Of a DNA stretch of 43,464 nt, positions 1 to 8,366 are shown in pieces. Position numbers and translations under genes: made by a program. The notes beneath the pieces were generated by a model. It was not told the origin of the DNA, did no database searches, and saw nothing but the letters and a program-made list of their open reading frames with translations. This stretch comes from Candidatus Kaiserbacteria bacterium (GTDB lineage: Bacteria; Patescibacteriota; Minisyncoccia; Phycocordibacterales; Phycocordibacteraceae): positions 1-43,464 of the forward strand of contig JAPLWI010000010.1 in assembly GCA_026396675.1 (NCBI GenBank). The letters run 5' to 3'. Position 1 is the first letter of the stretch, and each line of letters opens with the position of its first letter.

Positions 1-131
1 CGAACCGCCGCCTTGTGGCGGGCGTGCTCGGAATTGATTTCAAAATGCCTTGGCAATTCTTGGCGGGAATCCCACCTGTCGCCCGCGCCGAAGGCGCGGG
101 CGGGGCGAATTTGGAGTCAAATCAAATTTGG

Positions 132-204
132 TGGACCATAGCGGACTTGAACCGCTTACCTCGTCAATGCGAATGACGCGCTCTACCAGATGAGCTAATG
201 GCCC
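132..204 (-). tRNA. tRNA-Ala (anticodon CGC)
   Basis: Reverse complement GGGCCAT-TA-GCTCATCTGGTAGAGC-G-CGTCA TTCGCAT TGACG-AGGTA-AGCGG TTCAAGT CCGCT-ATGGTCC-A folds as a full cloverleaf. Confidence 0.93.
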
Positions 205-245
205 GTGCAGGCGATTCTAACATATTTGGGTTATAGTATGTTCTC

Positions 246-319
246 GCGCTCTTAGCTCAGTTGGTTAGAGCGTACGCTTCACACGCGTAAGGTCGCAGGT
301 TCGATCCCTGCAGAGCGCA
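246..319 (+). tRNA. tRNA-Val (anticodon CAC)
   Basis: GCGCTCT acceptor pairs with AGAGCGC; anticodon arm TACGC TTCACAC GCGTA; T-arm GCAGG TTCGATC CCTGC. Confidence 0.93.
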
Positions 320-351
320 CCCGCCTCCGCTGAGCTTCGGCGAGGCAAGCA

Positions 352-422
352 CGGGCCGGAGTATGCCGGTAGTACGCACGCTTCGGGTGCGTGTAGACCG
401 GGTTCAATTCCCGGCGGCCCGA
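352..422 (+). tRNA. tRNA-Pro (anticodon CGG)
   Basis: CGGGCCG acceptor pairs with CGGCCCG; anticodon arm CACGC TTCGGGT GCGTG; T-arm CCGGG TTCAATT CCCGG. Confidence 0.88.
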
Positions 423-476
423 CAACCAGTGAATTAAATAGCTATATTACGCGTATCGTGTTATTATAACACTCAA

Positions 477-1718
477 ATGAAAGACGGTGCCATCGTAAAG
501 TTAATACGCGAAGAAACAAAAAGACAGGCGGAAACGCTTGATCTTATTCCGTCTGAAAATACTGTCTCACAAGATGTTCTAAAAGCGCTTGGGTCAGTTC
601 TTACGAATAAATATTCTGAAGGATACCCTGGCAAACGTTATTACGCTGGCAATGAATACATTGATAAAATCGAGAATCTGTGCCGCACACGAGCACTTAA
701 ACTTTTCCATTGTTCCCCTAAACAATGGGGTGTGAATGTTCAAGCATATTCGGGATCGCCGGCGAATATGGCCGTGTATTACGCACTTCTTCAGCCGGGC
801 GAAAAAATTATGGGAATGAGTTTACCGTTTGGTGGACATCTCACGCATGGTTGGAAGGCAAATTTTTCGGCTCGTTTTTATAAGTCGATTCAATATACTG
901 TCGGCCGGGATGGATATATTGATTACACAGCTTTGCGAAAAATGGCGAAAAAAGAACGCCCGCAAATTGTTGTGACCGGTGCTACCGCGTATCCGCGCGT
1001 CATTGATTTTAAAAAAGTTGCTGCAATCGCACACGAAATTGGTGCTTATTTTCTCGCGGATATTTCTCATGAAGCCGGGTTGATAGCTGCCGGCGTATAT
1101 CCGTCACCGTTTCCATATGCTGATGTAATTACAATGACAACGCACAAAACTCTTCGTGGACCGCGCGGCGCGATTATTTTCACAAACATAAAATCTAAAA
1201 TTGCGAAAAGAAAAAAATGCGATATCGCGAAGGAAATTGACCGAGCAGTGTTCCCTGGATTACAAGGAGGTCCGCACGATCATCAGACCGCCGCAATTGC
1301 CGTCGCGCTGCACGAAGCGGCACAGCCGTCCTTTAAAAAATATGGCCGGCAAGTTGCGAAAAATGCGGCATCGTTAGCTAAAGAACTCGCACGCTATGGG
1401 TTCAACTTAGTAAGTGGCGGCACTGATAATCACCTCATGCTTATTGATCTTACGAAGCAGAAAATTTCTGGTCGTAACGCACAAGATCGCTTAGAAAAGT
1501 CGGGGATTATCGTAAACAGAAACGCTGTGCCATACGACCAGCGTAAACCATTTGATCCTTCCGGAATACGCCTCGGCACACCAGCGTTGACCTCGCGTGG
1601 GATGAAAGAAAAAGAAATGAAAGAAATCGCAAAATTGATCCACACAGTGCTTATCAAAAACAAAAATGTTAAAAATGAGGTGGCGAAGCTTTGCCGGAAA
1701 TACAAAAATGATCGTTGA
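477..1718 (+). CDS. glyA: serine hydroxymethyltransferase
   Basis: 413-aa ORF with SHMT motifs LIPSENTVS, NKYSEGYPGKRYYAGNE, ADISHEAGLIAAG, TTHKTLRGPRGA (PLP lysine). Confidence 0.96.
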   Translation: MKDGAIVKLIREETKRQAETLDLIPSENTVSQDVLKALGSVLTNKYSEGYPGKRYYAGNEYIDKIENLCRTRALKLFHCSPKQWGVNVQAYSGSPANMAVYYALLQPGEKIMGMSLPFGGHLTHGWKANFSARFYKSIQYTVGRDGYIDYTALRKMAKKERPQIVVTGATAYPRVIDFKKVAAIAHEIGAYFLADISHEAGLIAAGVYPSPFPYADVITMTTHKTLRGPRGAIIFTNIKSKIAKRKKCDIAKEIDRAVFPGLQGGPHDHQTAAIAVALHEAAQPSFKKYGRQVAKNAASLAKELARYGFNLVSGGTDNHLMLIDLTKQKISGRNAQDRLEKSGIIVNRNAVPYDQRKPFDPSGIRLGTPALTSRGMKEKEMKEIAKLIHTVLIKNKNVKNEVAKLCRKYKNDR

Positions 1719-2511
1719 TGGAAAAAATATTGCGAATACCCTGCTAGAACGGCTCGCGGAATTGCCGAAACCGAATAAATTTTGTGCAGCGGTTTTGGTC
1801 GGTAATGATGCCGCCTCTGTTAGTTTCTTAAAGCAAAAAGAAAATACTGCAAAAAAGATTGGTGTTGATTTTAAGATTTATCAGTTCCCAGAAGAAATAA
1901 AAGATGACGAATTACGAAGTGAAGTAGAAAAAATCGCGGCCGATGAAACCTGCGGCGGAGTTATCATACAGCTACCATTACCGAGTCATCTTAACCGGAA
2001 TTATATTTTGAATGCTGTTCCGCTAAAGAAAGATGTTGATGTTTTAGGCGAACACGCACTTGGTGCGTTTTATACAGAACAATCAAAGACGCTTCCGCCA
2101 GCAGTTGGCGTCGTAGAATTAATTTGCGAAACGCAAAAATATGATTTGAGTTCAAGCCGTGTTGCGGTTGTTGGTCTCGGACTCCTCGTCGGCCGACCGA
2201 TTGCGAATTGGATAATGCGCAAGGCAAAAGAAACCATACTTCTTCGCAGCACGAGCGACCTCGCGCTACTTAAAAACGCCGACCTAGTGATTACCGGCGT
2301 CGGCAAAGCGGGTCTTATAAAACCGGAGATGTTAAAAGCCGGCGCTGCTGTTATTGATTTTGGATACGACTCAATGCGCGGCGATTTTGATTCTACAGGA
2401 CTAGCATCTGACAATCAGCATATTTCTTTCTACACTCAAACCCCCGGCGGCACTGGACCAATCCTCGTCGCAAAACTATTTGAAAATTTCTATCGTCTTA
2501 ACGTGAGCTAA
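1708..2511 (+). CDS. folD: bifunctional methylenetetrahydrofolate dehydrogenase/cyclohydrolase
   Basis: MIVDGKNIA..., GGVIIQLPLPSHLN, KDVDVLGEHALG, VVGLGLLVGRPIANW, TPGGTGPILVAKLFEN; start ATG at 1708 overlaps the glyA stop. Confidence 0.95.
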   Translation: MIVDGKNIANTLLERLAELPKPNKFCAAVLVGNDAASVSFLKQKENTAKKIGVDFKIYQFPEEIKDDELRSEVEKIAADETCGGVIIQLPLPSHLNRNYILNAVPLKKDVDVLGEHALGAFYTEQSKTLPPAVGVVELICETQKYDLSSSRVAVVGLGLLVGRPIANWIMRKAKETILLRSTSDLALLKNADLVITGVGKAGLIKPEMLKAGAAVIDFGYDSMRGDFDSTGLASDNQHISFYTQTPGGTGPILVAKLFENFYRLNVS

Positions 2512-2558
2512 TTTTGTGCTTGCACTGCGAAGCTCGTAGTAATCTACGAGCGAAGTAG

Positions 2559-2631
2559 TGGACCTGACCGGTTTCGGACCGGTTACCTCCTCATTGCAAA
2601 TGAGGCGCTCTACCAATTGAGCTACAGGCCC
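2559..2631 (-). tRNA. tRNA-Ala (anticodon TGC)
   Basis: Reverse complement GGGCCTG-TA-GCTCAATTGGTAGAGC-G-CCTCA TTTGCAA TGAGG-AGGTA-ACCGG TCCGAAA CCGGT-CAGGTCC-A. Confidence 0.94.
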
Positions 2632-2643
2632 GAGCTTTTTACT

Positions 2644-3606
2644 CTACCGCGAGAGCGCGAGATTTACCAGATGCGATAGAAATTCGTGAAATGGAACGCC
2701 GACCGCTGCGAGCGACTTCGGCATAAGTGAGTCGGCGGTAAGTCCCGGCAAGGTGTTCGTTTCAAGATAATAAACGCCTCTTGGAGCAACAATAAAATCG
2801 CTACGTGAATAATGGCGTAGACCTAAAGCGCGATGCATCACTTTCGCCGCTCGCTGTAATTCTTCTGCGCCAACTCGCGAGAATCTGCCTGGACAAATTT
2901 CGTGCGTCCTACCGCCATATTTCGCCTCATACGAAAAGAAATCATCGTCTTGTGGCACTATTTCAATTGGTGGAAGAGTATAAAGTTTTTCTCCGCGCAA
3001 CCCTTCCACAACACCAGCAGACGCCTCTTTCCCACGGATATATTCTTCAACTAAGACGTTTGGCGCGCCATCCGCAAAAAGTTGTTCAATTGCAGTAAGT
3101 ACCGGAGCATACCCGCCGACGATAGACACGCCAACCGACGAACCCCAGCCGATCGGCTTAACCACAACTGGTTGATGAAAATTGCGGATGATTTCTCGCG
3201 CAATATTTTCGCTCTCTCCAGCGTTCTCAACATACCGAAAATCAGGAGTGAAAAGTCCTGCTTCTTTCGCTCGCGTTTTAGCCATAAGTTTATGCATCGC
3301 GAGATATGAGCCGAATGAGTCAGCGCCAGTATAAGGAACGCCGAATTGTTCAAGGAGTTTTTGCACTTCCCCATCCTCGCCGTACTCTCCATGGAGACCA
3401 TTTAAAATAACATCAACTTGTCGCAAAATACGTTCTGGCAAAACTGGCCGACCACGATCGTGCCACTGTCCGTTTTTGTCAATGTAAATATCGTGCGTAA
3501 TGAATCGTTCTTCTGGAAGATTTGCGAGCATTGCCGCACCGGTCTTGAGTGATACCTCGTGCTCGCGTGACGGACCGCCTCGCAATACCCCGACGATAGT
3601 TTGCAT
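2644..3606 (-). CDS. ddl: D-alanine--D-alanine ligase
   Basis: GGPSREHEVSLKTG, LHGEYGEDGEVQKLLE, VVKPIGWGSSVGVSIV, YLETNTLPGLTADSLMPKS. Confidence 0.95.
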   Translation of the reverse strand: MQTIVGVLRGGPSREHEVSLKTGAAMLANLPEERFITHDIYIDKNGQWHDRGRPVLPERILRQVDVILNGLHGEYGEDGEVQKLLEQFGVPYTGADSFGSYLAMHKLMAKTRAKEAGLFTPDFRYVENAGESENIAREIIRNFHQPVVVKPIGWGSSVGVSIVGGYAPVLTAIEQLFADGAPNVLVEEYIRGKEASAGVVEGLRGEKLYTLPPIEIVPQDDDFFSYEAKYGGRTHEICPGRFSRVGAEELQRAAKVMHRALGLRHYSRSDFIVAPRGVYYLETNTLPGLTADSLMPKSLAAVGVPFHEFLSHLVNLALSR

Positions 3607-3746
3607 GTTTTTAGTATAACAGAGTCATAAATAAGTCCTTCATGTCGGCACTTCACAGTACTTGACATAATGATTTAGAAGTATACTCTGTGAATAGAAA
3701 TTTTGCGAGAAGTACATTCAATTAACCTGAAAGAGGAGGAATCGAA

Positions 3747-4163
3747 ATGGGTACAGACGCTTGTGATGCGCCGTGCATCGTAAATACGGCAGAAGGATTT
3801 AGTCCTGTGTTCTGTCAAAAAGAGCTCGGTCATGTTGGAGAACATTCTTTCAACATGCTGGACCAATCCGGCAAAGAAGTTACTGTGGAGTGGAATTATC
3901 TTGGGCAAGTAACTGAAGTTGGCGATTTTGAACTCCCACCGATGTTGGATCAGCGCTGCAAGGACTGGGCTCATATTCCTTTGTTCAAAGGATTTTTGCC
4001 CACTCCGGAAAAACGGCAGTGGGGACCCAATCTGATGCTATTCTCTGTCCTGCAGAAACTGAAAGCAAGTTTCTGCTGCGGAAAAACTCCAGGACATGAT
4101 GGGCCACACATCAGAAGCGGAGTTTTTGGTCCACTAGGCATTAAATGGGAAATCAAATGGTAA
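3747..4163 (+). CDS. hypothetical small protein with two C-x(n)-GHxGxH motifs
   Basis: SD AGAGGAGG upstream; TTGACA at 3662 with a TATACT-like -10; terminator downstream; FCQKELGHVGEH and FCCGKTPGHDGPH repeats. Confidence 0.8.
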   Translation: MGTDACDAPCIVNTAEGFSPVFCQKELGHVGEHSFNMLDQSGKEVTVEWNYLGQVTEVGDFELPPMLDQRCKDWAHIPLFKGFLPTPEKRQWGPNLMLFSVLQKLKASFCCGKTPGHDGPHIRSGVFGPLGIKWEIKW

Positions 4164-4168
4164 ACGAA

Positions 4169-4192
4169 GGGAGGTCATCTGACCTCCCTTTT
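4169..4192. terminator. rho-independent terminator
   Basis: GGGAGGTCA-TC-TGACCTCCC followed by TTTTCT. Confidence 0.85.
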
Positions 4193-5518
4193 CTATTTAG
4201 AATAATATTCGCGAACAAAATCCTCGCGATATTCGTCAAAATTCCCGTCAAGAATTGCCTCTCGCGCACCGGCGACGAGATCCAAGATAAATTTCAGATT
4301 GTGCATTGAAGCAATAGTCGCGCCGAGCATCTCACCACTTCGTAAAAGATGCGACATATATGCGCGAGTAAATCCAGATGTGATGGACTTCGTAAATCCA
4401 TCATCAGAGGATGGATTTACGAAGTCCCGACATTCCGAGAGCGGCGTGAAATCGGAGTGATATTTTTCATTTTTTAAATGAATCAAACCGTGCTTTGTGT
4501 AAATAGAACCGTGCCGCCCGAGGCGCGTTGCCGCGACGCAGTCAAAAAGATCCATACCATTCGCAATGCCTTCGAGAATATCTCCTGGCTCGCCGATGCC
4601 GAGAAAGTGCCGCGGCAATTCTTCGGGTAATTCGGCAACTGCTGCTGCAAGTGCGCCGCGCATATCTTCTTTTGAAAATGACCCGCCGATACCGATGCCG
4701 TCGAATCCTAAACGCGAAATCTCGCGTGCTGATTCCCTTCGTAAATCCTCGTGACGACCGCCTTGAACGATGCCAAAAAGTGCCTGTTTTTTATTCGCAT
4801 TAATATTCTGTCGATGCGTCTTCAGAGACCGTTCTGCCCAGCGATGTGTGCGCTCCATTGCTTCGCGTTGATATTCATATGGCTCGGTTGGCGAAGTACA
4901 TTCGTCAAACGCAAAAAATATATCTGCACCGAGTGCATGTTGTATTTCTACCGAGCGTTCCGGCGTGAAGCGGTGTAGTGACCCGTCAAGGTGTGAAGTG
5001 AAAGAAACGCCTTCATCATCAATGATTGCAAGTTGGCCATGTTGACTTGCTACTTCTTCATCAAAAACAGCGAGCCCATGTTTGGACTTCGTAAGTCCAT
5101 CATCAGATGATGGACTTACGAAGTCCTTCACATCATCGCGTGTAAATTTGGAAATGGTTTTGTTAAACGCAGCACCGAGAGAGAATACTTGGAAGCCGCC
5201 GGAGTCGGTCATTGTCGGCCCCCACTCCGCAGAAGCTCCGCGGGGCGAGCCCTTCCAATTCATAAATTTCGCCAAGCCGCCCGCGTTTTTTACAATCTCT
5301 TCGCCCGGCTGAAGATATAGATGATAAGTGTTCGCGAGCACAACTTCAGCGCCGAGCGCCACGAGTTGTTCTGGGAGAATTCCCTTTACGCTTGCTTTGG
5401 TGCCAACAGGAGCGAATGCGGGTGTGTGAATGGCGCCGTGAGGGGTTTCAATGACGCCAGCGCGCGCCCGGCAACCGGGCGCGCGTTGTTCTATTTTAAA
5501 ATTAATCGCTCCCATCAC
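4193..5518 (-). CDS. tgt: queuine tRNA-ribosyltransferase (Tgt) with several palindrome-encoded inserts
   Basis: ETPHGAIHTPAFAPVG, TDSGGFQVFSLG, FGIVQGG, MDLFDCVAATRLGRHG, SMHNL; extra segments RAPGC, SPRGASAEWG, DFVSPSSDDGLTKS and DFVNPSSDDGFTKS coincide with inverted repeats. Confidence 0.93.
   Translation of the reverse strand: MMGAINFKIEQRAPGCRARAGVIETPHGAIHTPAFAPVGTKASVKGILPEQLVALGAEVVLANTYHLYLQPGEEIVKNAGGLAKFMNWKGSPRGASAEWGPTMTDSGGFQVFSLGAAFNKTISKFTRDDVKDFVSPSSDDGLTKSKHGLAVFDEEVASQHGQLAIIDDEGVSFTSHLDGSLHRFTPERSVEIQHALGADIFFAFDECTSPTEPYEYQREAMERTHRWAERSLKTHRQNINANKKQALFGIVQGGRHEDLRRESAREISRLGFDGIGIGGSFSKEDMRGALAAAVAELPEELPRHFLGIGEPGDILEGIANGMDLFDCVAATRLGRHGSIYTKHGLIHLKNEKYHSDFTPLSECRDFVNPSSDDGFTKSITSGFTRAYMSHLLRSGEMLGATIASMHNLKFILDLVAGAREAILDGNFDEYREDFVREYYSK
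4385..4427. repeat. REP-like palindromic element, CGTAA superfamily, inside tgt
   Basis: GGACTTCGTAAATCCATC (4385-4402) and GATGGATTTACGAAGTCC (4410-4427): perfect 18-bp inverted repeat. Confidence 0.95.
5084..5126. repeat. REP-like palindromic element, CGTAA superfamily, inside tgt
   Basis: GGACTTCGTAAGTCCATCATC (5084-5104), A, GATGATGGACTTACGAAGTCC (5106-5126): perfect 21-bp inverted repeat. Confidence 0.97.
5461..5485. repeat. GC-rich hairpin in the 5' part of tgt
   Basis: CGCGCGCCCGG-CAA-CCGGGCGCGCG perfect 11-bp stem. Confidence 0.9.
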
Positions 5519-5537
5519 TCACAACTATGCCCTACAA

Positions 5538-6290
5538 TCAGAGCGTTGTCACTGTTGCAGAAATGCTGTTGTTATTCGTATTTGATTCTGGCGATTGAAG
5601 TTGGCGATTCGGGTCAATGGTGATGGTAATGGTGTGTGTGCCAGGAGTGTTATTGGCGAAGTGTACGATGTACTCGCTCGGCTGACCTGGAGCAAGTGAT
5701 GCTTGTGTGAAGCTCTTATTCGCAGAATTACTGCCAGAAATGTTCATCGCCCATTGTCCAGACACATTCGTACCAACATTTTTCACCAAGAATTTCACCG
5801 CGATTGGAGTGTTCACAGGAATCGTTGTAGCCGAGACGATGGCATTACCAGAACTGTATCCAATGGTTTCTATGATAATCGCAAGATCGGGCGAGCCGTA
5901 GTAATTCTGGATTGCAGGCCCATCGGCAATAGTTATTGAAGTTCCTGGAGTCCAATATTGTTTTGATATTGAAGTTGTCTTCACAGGCGTTGAAGTTGCA
6001 ATTGTTGAATCAGTTGAACTCGCCTCTCCGAAATAAATCACCGACGGCATCGTTGTAGAAACAGTCGGGGCACTGTTTTTAAATGTTGAAGCAAAAACTG
6101 AACCAACATACACTACGGCCGCACCTGTACGATTCACAATAATCGGCACGAAGCGCGTCGAATAGATAGCAAGCCACATACCCGCCACGACAAGCGCGAA
6201 GAAGCCAACAACCGCAAGGCCGTTCACTGCCGTCCGGCGAGGTCGCGAGATGGTTTGAAAGTTATTCATATGTGGTGTTATGTTTACCAT
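5538..6290 (-). CDS. membrane-anchored CARDB-like domain protein
   Basis: N-terminal TM; PDLAIIIETIGY...VKFLVKNVGTNVSGQW...TITIDPNRQLQSPESNTNNNS (CARDB-like). Confidence 0.75.
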   Translation of the reverse strand: MVNITPHMNNFQTISRPRRTAVNGLAVVGFFALVVAGMWLAIYSTRFVPIIVNRTGAAVVYVGSVFASTFKNSAPTVSTTMPSVIYFGEASSTDSTIATSTPVKTTSISKQYWTPGTSITIADGPAIQNYYGSPDLAIIIETIGYSSGNAIVSATTIPVNTPIAVKFLVKNVGTNVSGQWAMNISGSNSANKSFTQASLAPGQPSEYIVHFANNTPGTHTITITIDPNRQLQSPESNTNNNSISATVTTL

Positions 6291-6318
6291 ATTATAATTT
6301 TTATGTCAAGACATTTGA

Positions 6319-8286
6319 TTATGCACCGAGAATCGCGAGTGCTCGGGTGAGAGCGAGCTTCGCGCCCGTCACGCTATCCGAATAACTCGAGTCAATCGCG
6401 GTCGTGAGTGAAGCGACGAGCTTCTCGAGGACTGGTGTCGAGAGTCGTGCCGTTCGACGCGCAATATCGGCATCGCAGGAAGTACCATCAACGCGGGCGC
6501 GATACACATCGTCGAGAGCGAAGACAGCGGCGCTGATTAGTTGTTCAGGTGCACCGCCTCCACGCACCTGTTGTCGAAGTCCTGCGAAGACACCAGCGCG
6601 ATCGCCTTCGATAAGCGCGATGGCAAATCCGCGAATATGCACAGGGACTCCGGTGGTACGCGCTACAGGAATATCCGCAGCAATCGGTTCAACATTTTCA
6701 TATATCGGTTCGACTTCTTCGTACACTGGCTCAACATTCACCTGTACTGGCTCGACATCAAGTATCGGTTCTGCGACGCGTTCGAGAATCGACGAAGAAG
6801 TGCGTTCTTCGTGTGACAAACTCTTCACGATATCTTCTATTGAAAGCGCGCCATTATGAGAGAAGGACTTGAATCCATCATACGAAGAATATCCGCGCGG
6901 CGCTTCGGGTGATTTTTCCACAGGAATCTCAACCGAAGCCGGCGCATGGAATGGAGCCGAATAAGCTGGAGCGCGGACTGGCTCTGGCGCGTTAAGCACC
7001 GCAGAGACACGAGCCATAAAATTGCGCGCGCGGCGATTCACAAACGGCACTGCACCAAAAAGAATCAGGTACGCGAGCGCGAGCGCGAAACAAATAAGCA
7101 CAAGCCAGTACACAATCGTACCAACTGGCCCCAAATCAAGACCAGTGTATGGAATCTGTGACAGCGAGAGATATGCGAGCGGCTGTGCGCCACCTTCAAG
7201 CGTTATGATTGGAATGATTGGATGGCCGCCACCACCACCTCCGCCGCCTCCACCTCCGCCACCACCTCCGCCGCCGGTCACAGTGAGCACGGCAGTACAG
7301 GTAAGTGTCTGCCCATTGGTCGCATGGAATGTACCTGTATAAGTGTATGCTTGTATTGCCGTAGGAGAAACAATTATCGATCCGGGAGTGGTTGTCCCCG
7401 TCGCAATACTGTTATCAATATCAACGGTTCCAATTCCAACACCTCCCCAAGAAAGTGTTGCTGAACCGCCGGTCGTGTAGCTAGCCGGCGAAACATCGAG
7501 CGTACAAGACGGACCGCCGCCTCCACCGCCACCATTTACCGTAACGATGGCTGTGCACTGCACAGAACCTCCAGCGCCGGTAGCAGTGCCTGTGTAAGTA
7601 ACGGTAGAAACTGGCGAGACAGATTTTGTACCGGAAGCGACCGGAGTAACGGAACCGATGCTGTTATCAATTGAAAATGAAGTGGCGTTCTTGGTTGTCC
7701 ACGAAAGTATGGATGAGCCGCCAGTCGTAATAGAAGTCGGATTCGCCACAAGCGTACAGGTAGGGGCTGGTGTAATTACTGGGTAGGTACAAATCACTCC
7801 TGACTGACTCGTCGCTTTCGAGTTGTAATTAATTGCTACTGGATCCATACAGCCGTAGATTACCGGCGGAGGAGGTGTTGGATAGGTGCAAGTCACTCCT
7901 GACTGACTCGTCGCATTTGGATTGTAGTTCGTAGCGGTACTGTCCATACATCCGTACACAATGACTGGAATTATCGGAACTGGAATCACAACTGGAACTG
8001 GCAATGGCTGTGGCGGAACAGGTGGAATCACTGGAGAAACAACTGGCGGAATAACCAGAGGCGGAACAACAGGAATCTCGCAACAAGGCGGGAGAATTGG
8101 GACTGGTGCTGGAACAGGAATATCGCAACATGGCGGCAATACTTGGGCTAAAACTCTAGCGGGTGTGGTAAGACCAGTCGCAAAAGCGATTGACATACCA
8201 AAAATAATCGTAAGAAGTACGGTAAAGAGACCGGTTAGAATCGGTCGTTTGTTCATATATGAGAAAACCTTGTCAAAATTTTTCAT
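6319..8286 (-). CDS. CPR surface protein with GCMD repeats, Ig-like domains, poly-Gly tract and an IPYTG-TM segment
   Basis: Start chosen at MKNFDKVFSYMNKRP (8286) because the ORF-track start runs into the upstream gene; two GCMDxxAxNYNxxAT repeats; IPYTGLDLG-TM-NRRAR. Confidence 0.8.
   Translation of the reverse strand: MKNFDKVFSYMNKRPILTGLFTVLLTIIFGMSIAFATGLTTPARVLAQVLPPCCDIPVPAPVPILPPCCEIPVVPPLVIPPVVSPVIPPVPPQPLPVPVVIPVPIIPVIVYGCMDSTATNYNPNATSQSGVTCTYPTPPPPVIYGCMDPVAINYNSKATSQSGVICTYPVITPAPTCTLVANPTSITTGGSSILSWTTKNATSFSIDNSIGSVTPVASGTKSVSPVSTVTYTGTATGAGGSVQCTAIVTVNGGGGGGGPSCTLDVSPASYTTGGSATLSWGGVGIGTVDIDNSIATGTTTPGSIIVSPTAIQAYTYTGTFHATNGQTLTCTAVLTVTGGGGGGGGGGGGGGGGGHPIIPIITLEGGAQPLAYLSLSQIPYTGLDLGPVGTIVYWLVLICFALALAYLILFGAVPFVNRRARNFMARVSAVLNAPEPVRAPAYSAPFHAPASVEIPVEKSPEAPRGYSSYDGFKSFSHNGALSIEDIVKSLSHEERTSSSILERVAEPILDVEPVQVNVEPVYEEVEPIYENVEPIAADIPVARTTGVPVHIRGFAIALIEGDRAGVFAGLRQQVRGGGAPEQLISAAVFALDDVYRARVDGTSCDADIARRTARLSTPVLEKLVASLTTAIDSSYSDSVTGAKLALTRALAILGA
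7224..7276. repeat. low-complexity GGN (poly-glycine) tract
   Basis: ccgccaccaccacctccgccgcctccacctccgcc... encodes about 17 consecutive Gly on the minus strand. Confidence 0.9.
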
Positions 8287-8366
8287 TTTCACTGCCACTT
8301 GCGTGGCGTATAAAAAGGGAGTGAGTGTGGCGACTTGTTGAAAATTGCCGTCACACTCTTTTCCCG

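Noticed and set aside
4735-4757. REP half-site-like CTTCGTAAATCC in tgt (HEDLRRES)
   Set aside because: Codes for a normally conserved Tgt segment (EDLRRES) and lacks the second arm, so most likely chance.
5082-5312. Plus-strand ORF starting MDFVSPSSDDGLTKS as a separate gene
   Set aside because: It is the mirror reading of the palindrome within tgt; the rest has no recognisable coding character.
6404-8341. Several plus-strand ORFs opposite the surface-protein gene
   Set aside because: Low-complexity antisense shadows (e.g. MAATTTSAASTSATT, MTGIIGTGITTGTG) of the minus-strand CDS.
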